64,000 nt of DNA, from contig NZ_JODC01000028.1 of assembly GCF_000720765.1 (NCBI RefSeq), forward strand, positions 6,693-70,692, read 5' to 3'. This DNA comes from Streptomyces sp. NRRL S-646. Its GTDB lineage: Bacteria; Actinomycetota; Actinomycetes; Streptomycetales; Streptomycetaceae. A model generated the notes under the pieces. The model was not told the DNA's origin, did no database searches, and saw nothing but the letters and a program-made list of their open reading frames with translations. Shown here piece by piece: positions 54,857 to 63,191 of this stretch (within the stretch, counting starts at the first letter, position 1; each line of letters opens with the position of its first letter). The position numbers and the translations under genes are program-made.

Positions 54857-55030
54857 TCAGGCGCTGCGGGGCCTGCGTGCCGCCGTCTTCTTCGTGGTCT
54901 TTTTCGCCGTGGTCTTCTTGGCCGGCTGCTTCTTCGCGGTCTTCTTCTTCGGCAGCTCGTGGACATCGGCGTTCTCGCCACGGGAGGCGTTGGCCTGCTG
55001 GACGGACTCAACGGTCCGGCCATCGCCCGC
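54857..55030 (-). pseudogene. Lys-rich tail, probably Ku protein C-terminus
   Basis: About 55 residues: VQQANASRGENADVHELPKK, then alternating KKT/AKK repeats and AARRPRSA before the stop. The DVHELPKKKTAKK pattern is how Streptomyces Ku (non-homologous end-joining) proteins end. The Ku core is absent and the upstream frame is noise, so only the tail survives. Confidence 0.5.
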
Positions 55031-55567
55031 CCGCTTGCGCGCTGCCAGCCCGCACACTGCACGCTGGCACAGTGGTGGCCACCGCCCGTCCCGCCCCGGA
55101 CAACAAGGCCGACGCCCATGTCTGGCGCAGCTCCGGCCTTCCGGAGCAGTGCCAGGGGGTCACGGTGCCGGTCTCCAGCCAAAGCTCCCGGCTGGAAGAC
55201 GACGTGGGCACTCAGCTCTGAATCGTCCGTCCAGGCCGGAGTCCTCCGCGCTGCCAAGATCGGACAGGCGATTCTCGACACTCTGACGGCCGTCGAGGGC
55301 CGCGAGGAAATGACACGGAAGCTGAGACAACCGACGGCGACGCGGCGTGAGGCTCCTCCAGAACTCCCAGGTCAGAGACCTAGCGGATGACACGAGCCGC
55401 GAGACCCTACATGTCCGTTGACAGGGAAGTTAGTCCGCCGCGAGCCGCTGACCTGCGCGGACTAGAGATCTTCAATGGCTGGGGTTACGGCCCCGAGGGG
55501 GCGATCCATGGCAGGAGCGGTGACACCGCCCTCGCGAACTGAACGCTCGGGCGGCCACACTGGGGCC
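55031..55567. other. Intergenic, no supported gene
   Basis: About 535 bp. A plus-strand frame near 55078 (VATARPAPDNKADAHVWRSS) ends at 55221 without a domain. Nothing else is supported. Confidence 0.35.
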
Positions 55568-56410
55568 ATGGAATACGTCGGCCGGGTGCCCGCTCCGCCG
55601 CTCGACCGGTTCATCGACGACATCTACTGTCTGACCGGGGTGCCTCACCACCGGCTGATGAACGTCCCGCCGATGCCGTCGGCACACTTGTTCCTTCACC
55701 TGGGCGGGCCCGTCCGTCTGTGGGACTCAGACCGTTCGGTGCCGCCGGCGGTGTTCACCGACGGGTGGTTCATGGGCGTATGGACCAGGCGCTTCCTCTT
55801 CGAGTACCCCACGCATGTGCGGCTCGTCGGGGTGCACTTCAAACCCTGGGGGATGTCGCCGTTCGTCGATCTGCCGGTGGCCGAGCTGCGTAACCGGTGG
55901 GCGCCGGTCGATGCCGTCTGGCAACGCTCTGTGGACCGGATTCGAAACCGGGTCGGTGACATCGCGTCGGCCACCGAGACCTTGCGGGTGCTGGAGGAGG
56001 AGCTGCGGTCGCGACTAACCGAGGCCCCGGCGCGCGGTCTCGACCTGGTCCAGCACACAGGCGGGCGTCTGGAGACCTCGCACGGCACGATCCCGGTGAG
56101 TGCGCTGGCCGATGCCGCCGGGGTGAGTGGTAATCACCTGGCCAACCTGTTCAAGACTCATGTCGGTGTCACCCCGAAGCGGATGGCGCGGATCTACCGC
56201 TTTGCGCGGCTGATCGTGTCCGTGGACGCCCTGTGCCCGGTCGACTGGTCGGAGCTCGCCCAATCGGCGGGCTACTTCGATCATGCCCACTTCAGCAGGG
56301 AGTTCAAGGATTTCACCGGCCACACTCCGACGGACTACCTGGCCCTGTGGCGTCGATTCCCCCTCGAGCGGGGAGGTCCGCAGGACTACGGTCCGATGCC
56401 GGCCGATTGA
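55568..56410 (+). CDS. AraC-family transcriptional regulator
   Basis: A 280-residue regulator. N-terminal sensing domain: VPAPPLDRFIDDIYCLTGVP, HLFLHLGGPVRLWDSD, RLVGVHFKPWGMSPFVDLPV (the DUF6597-type pattern). C-terminal double helix-turn-helix: ISALADAAGVSGNHLANLFK is preceded by an IPV segment and followed by VGVTPKRMARIYRFARLIVS and ELAQSAGYFDHAHFSREFKD. It precedes the RibD-type reductase gene by 73 bp on the same strand, so it may regulate that gene. ATG at 55568 has only a GGGG ribosome site. Confidence 0.87.
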   Translation: MEYVGRVPAPPLDRFIDDIYCLTGVPHHRLMNVPPMPSAHLFLHLGGPVRLWDSDRSVPPAVFTDGWFMGVWTRRFLFEYPTHVRLVGVHFKPWGMSPFVDLPVAELRNRWAPVDAVWQRSVDRIRNRVGDIASATETLRVLEEELRSRLTEAPARGLDLVQHTGGRLETSHGTIPVSALADAAGVSGNHLANLFKTHVGVTPKRMARIYRFARLIVSVDALCPVDWSELAQSAGYFDHAHFSREFKDFTGHTPTDYLALWRRFPLERGGPQDYGPMPAD

Positions 56411-56483
56411 TTTCTTACATGCCCGGGTCCTCTCGACGCGAGAGGATTGCCCCAACCCCGCATAGAGCTTCCGAGGAGGGCCC

Positions 56484-57095
56484 GTGGGCGCGGTGATCAT
56501 GCACAGCGTGGTGTCGGTGGACGGCTACATCGCCGACGAGAAGGGCGAGGTCGGGCCCCTTCACGACTGGTACTTCAGCGGGGACGTCCCGATCGTCGTA
56601 GGCGGGGGCGAGCAATACGACCATTCCGGAGCCGGAAGCGGCATCAAGGTCTCCCCCGCGTCGGCGGACTACGTCCGCACGATGTGGGAGTCGATCGGCA
56701 CGATTGTGATGGGCCGCAACCTGTTTGACCTGGTCAACGGCTGGGAGGGCAAGCCGCCTGCGGGCGATCACGTGGTCGTGGTGTCCCATCGGCCCAAGCC
56801 CGAGGGGTGGCACCCCGAGGCGTCCTACCATTTCATTGACGGTGCGGTGGCCGCGATCGACAAGGCCCGGGAACTCGCCGGGGAACGGATCGTCGCCGTG
56901 AATGCCGGCGACGCGGGTGCCCAGATCCTCGCGGCCGGTCTCGTGGACGAGGTGGCGATGGACGTGGTTCCGGTGGTGTTCGGTTCGGGCAGGCGCTACT
57001 TCGGCGGCATCGACGGGCAGCATCTGCTGGAGGATCCACACGTGGTCGTCCAGGGCGACAGGGTGCTGCACCTGAGGTTCAAGGTACGCCGCTAG
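56484..57095 (+). CDS. RibD C-terminal / dihydrofolate-reductase-like protein
   Basis: A 203-residue DHFR-fold protein: VIMHSVVSVDGYIADEKGEV at strand 1, TIVMGRNLFDLVNGWEGKPP, VVVVSHRPKPEGW, IVAVNAGDAGAQILAAGLVD and DVVPVVFGSGRRYFGG. The NADPH-binding fold is shared by RibD reductase domains, but stand-alone members have no established substrate. GTG at 56484 follows GAGGAGGG. It probably belongs with the upstream AraC gene. Confidence 0.88.
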   Translation: MGAVIMHSVVSVDGYIADEKGEVGPLHDWYFSGDVPIVVGGGEQYDHSGAGSGIKVSPASADYVRTMWESIGTIVMGRNLFDLVNGWEGKPPAGDHVVVVSHRPKPEGWHPEASYHFIDGAVAAIDKARELAGERIVAVNAGDAGAQILAAGLVDEVAMDVVPVVFGSGRRYFGGIDGQHLLEDPHVVVQGDRVLHLRFKVRR

Positions 57096-57097
57096 AG

Positions 57098-57290
57098 TCA
57101 CGGCGGTCGGAGGTCGGGCCTGTCCTTGGCGATGAGCCCCTCGATGAGGCGGGGGCGGTGCTGCATCCGCTTCAGCTGCGTCTTCGCCAACGCGATCAGC
57201 TGGTCGAGGCTGGGTTTGGTGAGGTTGGCCAGTGACCTCTTCACGTGCGACCACACGCCTTCGACGATGGCAGCCGCCGACGGAGCGCAG
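57098..57290 (-). pseudogene. IS630-family transposase, C-terminal fragment
   Basis: About 60 residues: VEGVWSHVKRSLANLTKPSL, DQLIALAKTQLKRMQHRPRL, IEGLIAKDRPDLRPP then stop. The (N/V)xVE.xW...KR.LAN...L..L match is the end of IS630 DDE enzymes. The stop codon lies 3 bp after the convergent RibD-type gene. The rest of the element is missing. Confidence 0.7.
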
Positions 57291-57526
57291 GTCCTCGCAC
57301 GCCTTCTCCTCTTCTCCTCGTCACTGCCGCTTGGGGCCCTCGCGAGCCCGCCACTCGCGGCGCGCAGACGCGGGTACGGCGTCGCGCTGCGCCCCCGTGC
57401 ACCGCAGCGGCGGGGGGATAGCAGGTCCGGCTCGTACCGTGGCGCAGGCTGTGTTCCGTCAGGCGGCCGGCACGCTTGAGGGGCGTAGGAGGTGCGGCAA
57501 GTCGGCTTGCCGGCCTGGCTGTTGGG

Positions 57527-57610
57527 CTATCGGGCGCTGCGGGGCCTGCGGCCGGTCGTCTTCTTCGGGGCCGGTGACGCCTTCGCCTTCCCTGGGCGGC
57601 CGCGTCCGCC
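57527..57610 (-). pseudogene. Second short basic tail (KKTTGRRPRSAR)
   Basis: Twenty-seven residues, ADAAAQGKAKASPAPKKTTG then RRPRSAR and a TAG stop. The end is nearly the same as the AARRPRSA tail at 54857. It is probably another C-terminal scrap of the same kind of protein, and too short for certainty. Confidence 0.35.
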
Positions 57611-57678
57611 GTCAGGAAACAGGTGAGGGGGCCGGTTCACCGGGCCCCTCACCTCGCAGTTGGTGCTGACCGGTCGGG

Positions 57679-58575
57679 TCAGCGCAGGAAGTCCAGCAGC
57701 CGCTTCGTCAGCTCCTGCGGAACTTCTTCGGGCAGGAAGTGACCGGCTTGGGAGATGACCAGTTCGGTGACGTCGGTGGCCACCAGGCGCATGGTCTCCG
57801 CGGGCATGGTGCCGGTGCTGTACTGGCCGCCGATGGCCAGCACCGGGATGGTCAGCGGTCCGTGGTCGCGCCAGCGCTGGACGTGCTCGGCGGTGGTGTC
57901 GAGGGTGCGGTAGTACTCGAAGCTGGCATGCCGGGCGGCCGGGTCGCGCAGGTGGTCGACGTACAGGTCCACGGCGTACTGCGGGATGGCGCCGGGGGTA
58001 GCGGTCTTGGACGCGAACTGGTGGCCAAAGTAGATCTCCTCGCGGCCGGCGATCAGGCGTTCGTTGAGGTCTGCGAGGCGGTTGATGACGAAGTGCGACA
58101 TCACCTCGTTGGTGGTCGGGTCCGTCAGCATCGGCGGGAACGGGGTGAGGCCGGGGAGGATCGACTCGGCGCCGACGAAGCGGGTGACGCGGTCGCGGTG
58201 GCTTGCGGCCAGGGCGTAGGCGACCAGCATGCCAAGGTCGTAGCCGACGACGGCGAAGCGTTCGTGGCCGAGTGCGGTCATCAGCTCGGCCATGTCGTCG
58301 GCAAGGGCGGCGGCGGCGTAGCCGGTGGCGGGCTTGTCGCTGGCGCCCATGCCGCGCAGGTCGGGGGCGATGACGGTGAAGTGCTCGGCCAGGGCGGGCA
58401 TGGCCAGGCGCCAGCTGTACCAGAACTGGGGCCAGCCGGGCAGGAGCAGCAGCGGCGGGCCGTCGCCGCCGACGACGGCGTGCAGGGTCACCTCGCCGGT
58501 GGTGACGGTGCGGCTGGTGAAGGTGTCGGTGAACCCGGCGGGCAGGCCCGGGACCTCGGTGACGGTGAACGCCAT
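57679..58575 (-). CDS. Alpha/beta hydrolase of epoxide hydrolase/dehalogenase type
   Basis: A 298-residue hydrolase: oxyanion motif PPLLLLPGWPQFWYSWRLAM, strand TVIAPDLRGMGASDKPATGY, nucleophile elbow FAVVGYDLGMLVAYALA (Asp in place of Ser, as in epoxide hydrolases and haloalkane dehalogenases), cap domain with Tyr-rich helices, and catalytic His in LVISQAGHFLPEEVPQEL. ATG at 58575 follows CGAGGAGAAG. It is divergent from a TetR regulator with two operator-like palindromes between them, so it is probably derepressed by its substrate. Confidence 0.88.
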   Translation of the reverse strand: MAFTVTEVPGLPAGFTDTFTSRTVTTGEVTLHAVVGGDGPPLLLLPGWPQFWYSWRLAMPALAEHFTVIAPDLRGMGASDKPATGYAAAALADDMAELMTALGHERFAVVGYDLGMLVAYALAASHRDRVTRFVGAESILPGLTPFPPMLTDPTTNEVMSHFVINRLADLNERLIAGREEIYFGHQFASKTATPGAIPQYAVDLYVDHLRDPAARHASFEYYRTLDTTAEHVQRWRDHGPLTIPVLAIGGQYSTGTMPAETMRLVATDVTELVISQAGHFLPEEVPQELTKRLLDFLR

Positions 58576-58617
58576 AGCGGCTTCTCCTCGGGACGCGAAG
58601 CGGCGCCCCATCGAAAC

Positions 58618-58663
58618 GGATGAGCTATCCATTTCAACGTAACACGAACCGGATGACTCATCC
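58618..58663. promoter_or_regulatory. Paired TetR operators in hydrolase/TetR gap
   Basis: Two related palindromes, GGATGAGCTATCC (58618-58630) and GGATGACTCATCC (58651-58663), have centres 33 bp apart, three helical turns. The second is palindromic apart from its central base. They sit in the roughly 100-bp divergent gap and fit two TetR dimers on one face of the DNA. Confidence 0.65.
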
Positions 58664-58678
58664 ACTTATGCTGGGGGT

Positions 58679-59245
58679 ATGACCCCTGCACCGATGCGCA
58701 AGGACGCTGCCCGCAACCGGCAGCGCATCCTCGACGTGGCCCGCCGACTCATCGACGAAGGCACTCCTCTGCTGCTCAACGACATCGCCCGCCTCGCCGG
58801 CGTGGGGGTGGCCACGACCTACCGGCACTTCCCGACACCCGAGGCCCTGATGGAGACCGTGGCGGCCCCGGGCCTGGAGGATCTGATCGCCCGCGCGGAA
58901 CAGGCCCTGACCGAGGAGGACCCCTGGGGCGCCCTGACCGACTTCCTCAGCACCACCCTCGAGATGCAGCTGACCGACCCCTCCATCACCCTCGTCCGCG
59001 CCGCCCCCGAACGCGTCCTGCCCCGCACCCAGGAGCTCACCGCCACACTGGACACACTCGCCGGCCGCCTGCTGGAGCGCGCACAGGCGGCGGGATCGGT
59101 TGAGGGCGTCGTCACCTGGGACGATCTACTGCCCCTCATGTGCGGAATCGCCTACGCCGCAGGCGTGCATGCCGACGACCAAGAGGAGCGTCTGGACTCC
59201 GGCCGCCGCTACCTGGGGGTGATGCTGCGGGGGCTGCGCAGCTGA
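58679..59245 (+). CDS. TetR-family transcriptional regulator
   Basis: A 188-residue regulator. DNA-binding domain: RKDAARNRQRILDVARRLID, LNDIARLAGVGVATTYRHFP, TPEALMETVAAPGL. The ligand domain is helical and ends with MCGIAYAAGVHADDQEERLD. ATG at 58679 follows GGGGGT. By position it represses the divergent hydrolase and itself through the paired palindromes in the gap. Confidence 0.9.
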   Translation: MTPAPMRKDAARNRQRILDVARRLIDEGTPLLLNDIARLAGVGVATTYRHFPTPEALMETVAAPGLEDLIARAEQALTEEDPWGALTDFLSTTLEMQLTDPSITLVRAAPERVLPRTQELTATLDTLAGRLLERAQAAGSVEGVVTWDDLLPLMCGIAYAAGVHADDQEERLDSGRRYLGVMLRGLRS

Positions 59246-59396
59246 CCCAGCGCAAGCCGGGCGGAGGCCACACGGAGAACTTCCCCCTTATGCCTGCTCG
59301 AACAAGCAAAGGCCAAGCGCACCTCTGACGCCAATCGCAGGCTGTCAGTGCAGGATCCTCAAGTGCACTTTTTAACTTGACCCTCTCTCGCTCGTG

Positions 59397-59452
59397 ATGT
59401 GAATCACATTCATATAGGGAAGTCCGGACCGTATTTACCTGTTCGGACAAGT
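59397..59452. promoter_or_regulatory. Two palindromes upstream of the Old Yellow Enzyme gene
   Basis: ATGTGAATCACAT at 59397-59409 is a 6+1+6 perfect palindrome. ACCTGTTCGGACAAGT at 59437-59452 is an imperfect one (6 of 8 pairs). Both lie within 120 bp of the reductase start. MarR proteins often bind 13-20 bp palindromes, and a MarR gene follows downstream, so one may be its operator. Confidence 0.4.
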
Positions 59453-59511
59453 AACGGTTCGAGAAGACACTTTCGCAGCCGTGTGACGCAACCCCTCCCC
59501 CGCGAGAAGAG

Positions 59512-60603
59512 ATGATGATGTCGAAGGCATTCGAGCCTTACCAGCTGGGCGGCCGGCTCCTGGCCAACCGCCTGGTGATGGCACCGATGACCCGCAGCCG
59601 TGCCTACGGGCCCGGCCAGAGCCCCACATCGCTCATGGCGGACTACTACGCGCAGCGTGCCTCCGCCGGACTGATCGTCACTGAGGGCGTCCAGCCCTCC
59701 AGGGTCGGCCAGGGCTACCCCGACACCCCCGGCATCCACACCGCCGAGCAGATCGCGGCCTGGCGTACGGTGACCGACGCGGTGCACGCCCGCGGCGGCG
59801 TGATCTACCTCCAGATCATGCACACCGGACGGGTCGGCCACCCGGCACTGATGGGCCTGCAGCCCGTCGGTCCCTCCGCCATCCGGGCCACGGGGCAGGT
59901 CTACACCCACGAAGGCCCCCAGGACTTCGTCACCCCGCACGAGCTGACCGACGCGGAGATCCGCGCCACCATCGACGACTTCGCCACCGCTGCCCGCAAC
60001 GCCGTCGAGGCCGGCTTCGACGGCGTCGAGCTGCACGGCGCCAACGGCTACCTGATCAGCCAGTTCCTCGCCCCGAACAGCAACCAGCGCAACGACGCAT
60101 GGGGCGGCAGCCCCGAAAGGCGTATCCGCTTCGCGGTGGAGACCGCCAAGGCCGTCGCCGAGGCCATCGGCGCCGACAAGGTCGGCTTCCGCATGTCCCC
60201 CGGCAACCCCTTCAACGACATCGACGAGTCCGACGCCACCGACCTGGAGACCACCTACACCGCCCTGGTGGACGCCCTCGCCTCGCTGAACCTCGCCTAC
60301 CTGCACCAGCTGGAGGTCGACGGCGTCCGCGATCTGACCCTCAGGCTGCGCAAGACCTGGCCCGGCACCTACATCCTCAACCCCGCCAGCGGCGGGCAGC
60401 CCACCGGGCCGACCGAGCTGGAACTCGTCGAGAACGACACCGCCGACCTGCTCGCCTACGGCGCCCTCTTCCTCGCCAACCCCGACCTCCCCGCCCGCCT
60501 CGCCCAGGGCGGCCCCTTCAACACCCCCGACCCGTCCACCTTCTACGGCGGCGACGGCAAGGGCTTCACCGACTACCCCACACTGGAGGAAGCCCGCGCC
60601 TGA
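59512..60603 (+). CDS. Old Yellow Enzyme family alkene/ester reductase
   Basis: A 363-residue FMN-dependent oxidoreductase reducing activated C=C bonds with NAD(P)H. Landmarks: LLANRLVMAPMTRSRAYGPG (FMN contact), IYLQIMHTGRVGHPALM, the substrate-binding HGANGYLISQFLAPNSNQR (HGAN motif), WGGSPERRIRFAVETAKAV, and YGALFLANPDLPARLAQGG (FMN phosphate). Start is one of three adjacent ATG codons (59512, 59515, 59518). A MarR regulator follows 170 bp downstream on the same strand, the usual pairing for inducible OYEs responding to electrophiles. Confidence 0.93.
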   Translation: MMMSKAFEPYQLGGRLLANRLVMAPMTRSRAYGPGQSPTSLMADYYAQRASAGLIVTEGVQPSRVGQGYPDTPGIHTAEQIAAWRTVTDAVHARGGVIYLQIMHTGRVGHPALMGLQPVGPSAIRATGQVYTHEGPQDFVTPHELTDAEIRATIDDFATAARNAVEAGFDGVELHGANGYLISQFLAPNSNQRNDAWGGSPERRIRFAVETAKAVAEAIGADKVGFRMSPGNPFNDIDESDATDLETTYTALVDALASLNLAYLHQLEVDGVRDLTLRLRKTWPGTYILNPASGGQPTGPTELELVENDTADLLAYGALFLANPDLPARLAQGGPFNTPDPSTFYGGDGKGFTDYPTLEEARA

Positions 60604-60773
60604 GGGTTCGGCGCCGGACCCGAGCCCATCGGTCATGCCACGCCTGAACAGCCCATACCCTGCCTTCAGGATGCGGACCTGAGGGCCTGTCCGCGGCGGT
60701 CGGCCCAGCGCCGGCTGCCGCGTGCAGGTGCTGCAAGCACGGCTGCGCGTTGAGAAAAGCAGAAGGGAGCGCC

Positions 60774-61301
60774 GTGGAATCCGAGGCAATGCCCCAGGTC
60801 CCCGAGACCGGGGAACTCCCCGAGGCCGCACGCCGCGGACCGATCAGCCATGCGATCTTCCGGGTGGCCCGCCTGCACCGTATGCTCGCCGGCCAGCTGC
60901 TGCGCGAAGTCGGTCTGCACCCGGCCCAGGAACTGGTCATGATGCAGCTGTGGGACCGCGGCCGGATGCGCCAGACCGACCTGGCCCGGCACGTCGGCGC
61001 TGATGCCGCCACCATGACCCGCACCATCCAGCGTCTGGAGAAGGCCGGCTTCGTGCGCCGGGTACCCTCCACCAGCGACAAGCGCTCCGTCCTGGTCGAG
61101 CCCACCACCGCCAGCCACGCCCTGCGCCAACAGGTCGAAGACCTCTGGGCACGCCTGGAGGACCACGCCGTCAGCGACCTCACCGACGACGAATGCCGCG
61201 AAACCCTCGCCGTCCTCGAACGCCTCGAAACCAACCTCGCCGCCCACATCAGCGACGTTGAACCGCCCGCCTCACCCGGAGCCCGACCAGGCGCCGAGTG
61301 A
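60774..61301 (+). CDS. MarR-family transcriptional regulator
   Basis: A 175-residue winged-helix regulator: FRVARLHRMLAGQLLREVGL, ELVMMQLWDRGRMRQTDLAR, HVGADAATMTRTIQRLEKAG, FVRRVPSTSDKRSVLVEPT (the DxR wing). GTG at 60774 follows AGAAGGGAG. It probably represses the upstream Old Yellow Enzyme gene; its own reading frame is separated from it by about 170 bp. Confidence 0.9.
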   Translation: MESEAMPQVPETGELPEAARRGPISHAIFRVARLHRMLAGQLLREVGLHPAQELVMMQLWDRGRMRQTDLARHVGADAATMTRTIQRLEKAGFVRRVPSTSDKRSVLVEPTTASHALRQQVEDLWARLEDHAVSDLTDDECRETLAVLERLETNLAAHISDVEPPASPGARPGAE

Positions 61302-61349
61302 GCGCGCGGACGTGCTCCGTACCGGGCCTCGGTACCCGACGGGTCTCCC

Positions 61350-61460
61350 GCGACTCTGAGATCGTTTCATCTTGAACTCGCAGGTCGTGGTACTGGTGTG
61401 AGCCCGTGATGCGGTCCTCGTGCTGGCAGGCGGAGTGATCGCCGTCAGGTGATCGTCTGT
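61350..61460 (-). repeat. Repeat family copy A (100-bp element)
   Basis: On the minus strand: GATCACCTGACGGCGATCAC, then CCAGCACGAGGACC, and GACCTGCGAGTTCAAGATGA with AACGATCTC. It aligns without gaps over the core to copy C at 63186-63285. Read on the plus strand it encodes RFILNSQVVVLV, a TGA, then ARDAVLVLAGGVIAVR and stop. Confidence 0.75.
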
Positions 61461-61800
61461 CACCGCTGGATTTCGCGGTTCGCCAGAAACGAGCAGGGCC
61501 CGTAGCAGCGTGGTGGCGTGGTGGAGGTTCATGCGGACCTTTGTCAGAATGAGCCAGGTCTTCAGGTTCGCGAAGCCGTGCTCGACGGCGGCGCGTTCGC
61601 AGTTGACCAGCCGGTTCGCCTCCTTCTCGGCGTCGGTGAGGCGGTGGGAGCGGGTCGCCTTGCGGCCCGTGATGATGACCGGATCATCGTCGGGGTCGTC
61701 GTCGAGGCCGACGAAACCGAGGTCGGCCAGGGCGCCGAGGCCGGCCTCGCGTAGCTGCCTGGTGACGGATCAGCCGCATCCCACCCGCCCCGGGCGTCAC
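61449..61800 (-). pseudogene. IS5-family transposase, C-terminal fragment
   Basis: About 105 residues: LREAGLGALADLGFVGLDDD, PVIITGRKATRSHRLTDAEK, NRLVNCERAAVEHGFANLKT, LTKVRMNLHHATTLLRALLV. The Glu in AVEHGFANLKTW is the third catalytic residue of DDE_Tnp_4 enzymes. The N-terminal part is missing. Repeat copy A lies immediately downstream. Confidence 0.8.
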
Positions 61801-61805
61801 CATTT

Positions 61806-61900
61806 CACCTGCTAATGATCACGTCCGAGATGAGCACGAGCGCGTCAATCTCCACCCACATCAGCGGCCCGACCTGCGAATTGAAAATCGATCAATGGGA
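61806..61900 (+). repeat. Repeat family copy B
   Basis: CACCTGCTAATGATCACGTC, AGCACGAGC, and GACCTGCGAATTGAAAATCG. It is the most diverged copy. The minus strand encodes FNSQVGPLMWVEIDALVLIS then DVIISR and stop, the same length from Gln to stop as the other two copies. Confidence 0.6.
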
Positions 61901-61994
61901 TGCAGAACGAGTCACCGGAGTTCGGCGGAACCGGTGGCCGCCGCTGCCGTGATGGCGAGGGACCCATGAGGCGGACGCTTCGCATGTCAGTCAG

Positions 61995-62771
61995 TCACTT
62001 GTAGATCTTGCCGGGCTCGGCCTTGGCCGGAGCGAGCAGCTGGGAAACAGTCACGAAGGTGTAGCCCTGCTTGCTGAGCGCCTTCAGGATGGAAGGCATG
62101 GCCGGCACGGTGCCCTTGTGCAGCGGGTGGAGCAGGATGATCCCGTCGCGGCCGGCGCCGTCGAGCACGCGCTTGGTGATCAGCGCCGTGTCGTCCGTCT
62201 CGTAGTCCTTCGCGGTCACCGTCCACAGCACCTGCGCCATCCCCAGTTCTTTCGCGACCTTGGAGACGCGGTCGTCGGTGCGGCCCTGGGGCGGGCGCAT
62301 CAGCGTCGGCTCGGTGCCGGTGATGCCGGAGATGGCCCGTGCCGTGCGGCGCAGCTCGTCGCGGATCTGCGCATCAGAGACATCGGTCAGAACCGCGTGC
62401 GTCCAGGTGTGGTCCCCGATCTCGTGGCCGTCCTTGGCGATCCGCCGCACCACATCCGGGAACTTGTGGATGCGCCGGCCCTCAAGGAAGAACGTCGACG
62501 GCGCCTCGTACTTCTTCAGGAGGTCCATCAGCCGGTCTGTGGGTTCGCCCGGGTTGCCGTCGAAGGTGAGCGCGATGCACTTGACCTTCCGACAGTCCAC
62601 CTGTCCCGACGGTACGCCTGCTCCAGACGCGGCCCGGTCACGTTCCTCGCGCGGGGAGAGCGTCTCCATCTTGTTCGCTTGGATGACCATGCCGACGGTC
62701 ACCGTCACGGCCGCCACCACGGCCAGGGTCAGGAGTATGAGCAGGCGAGGCCGCCTCTTGAGGATCTTCAC
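61995..62771 (-). CDS. Membrane-anchored polysaccharide deacetylase (NodB)
   Basis: A 258-residue protein with one N-terminal anchor (RLLILLTLAVVAAVTVTVGM). NodB domain: CIALTFDGNPGEPTDRLMDL (motif 1), GHEIGDHTWTHAVLTDVSD (motif 2 His pair), TLMRPPQGRTDDRVSKVAKE (motif 3), DGIILLHPLHKGTVPAMPS (motif 5 His). In motif 1 the metal-binding second Asp of TFDDG is Gly, so metal coordination must differ or activity may be weak. GTG at 62771 has a poor ribosome site. It should act on peptidoglycan or surface glycans outside the cell. Confidence 0.87.
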   Translation of the reverse strand: MKILKRRPRLLILLTLAVVAAVTVTVGMVIQANKMETLSPREERDRAASGAGVPSGQVDCRKVKCIALTFDGNPGEPTDRLMDLLKKYEAPSTFFLEGRRIHKFPDVVRRIAKDGHEIGDHTWTHAVLTDVSDAQIRDELRRTARAISGITGTEPTLMRPPQGRTDDRVSKVAKELGMAQVLWTVTAKDYETDDTALITKRVLDGAGRDGIILLHPLHKGTVPAMPSILKALSKQGYTFVTVSQLLAPAKAEPGKIYK

Positions 62772-62849
62772 CTCAAGGAGAAGATTTCAGCATAGGAAGG
62801 GTTGCCCAGCGGCCTCGATTGTGAGGCAGGACACGCGCGTGCAGCGCTT

Positions 62850-63191
62850 TCAAGCGAGCTGCGGCGCGACCTCGGCTGTGATCCGCTCCAGCGCCTCTTC
62901 GACGTGCTCGGTCGCCGACGGTGGCGCTGATGTGCCTCGCGCCGGGCAACGGCACGCTGCTACAGCCGCCGCCAGGCGGGCCACCTCGGCTTCCGCCTCC
63001 GCGAGTTCCTTGCCCAACTGCGCGCCCCGGTCCGTCAGCACGACCCGCCGCTGAGTCACCCACGTCAGCACCGCAGCCACCCGCTGCCCCCGTCTCCCGC
63101 CCCGTGAACTGCCGTGATTCCGTGGACAGTAGACGGCACGGACGCCCCGCGGCCGCAGTTCCGGCCAATCACTCCATGACCAGACGATCAC
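62850..63191 (-). CDS. Hypothetical protein with coiled-coil segment (doubtful)
   Basis: A 113-residue frame whose second half is protein-like: VTQRRVVLTDRGAQLGKELA, EAEAEVARLAAAVAA, and HVEEALERITAEVAPQLA. The first half is Arg/Gly-rich noise. It may be the C-terminal scrap of a helical protein, perhaps mobile-element related, and not a functional gene. Confidence 0.25.
   Translation of the reverse strand: MIVWSWSDWPELRPRGVRAVYCPRNHGSSRGGRRGQRVAAVLTWVTQRRVVLTDRGAQLGKELAEAEAEVARLAAAVAACRCPARGTSAPPSATEHVEEALERITAEVAPQLA

Noticed and set aside
54857..55030. Short tandem AAGAAGAC-like repeats as a CRISPR or satellite
   Set aside because: They encode the KKT/AKK tail of a protein, and there are no spacers.
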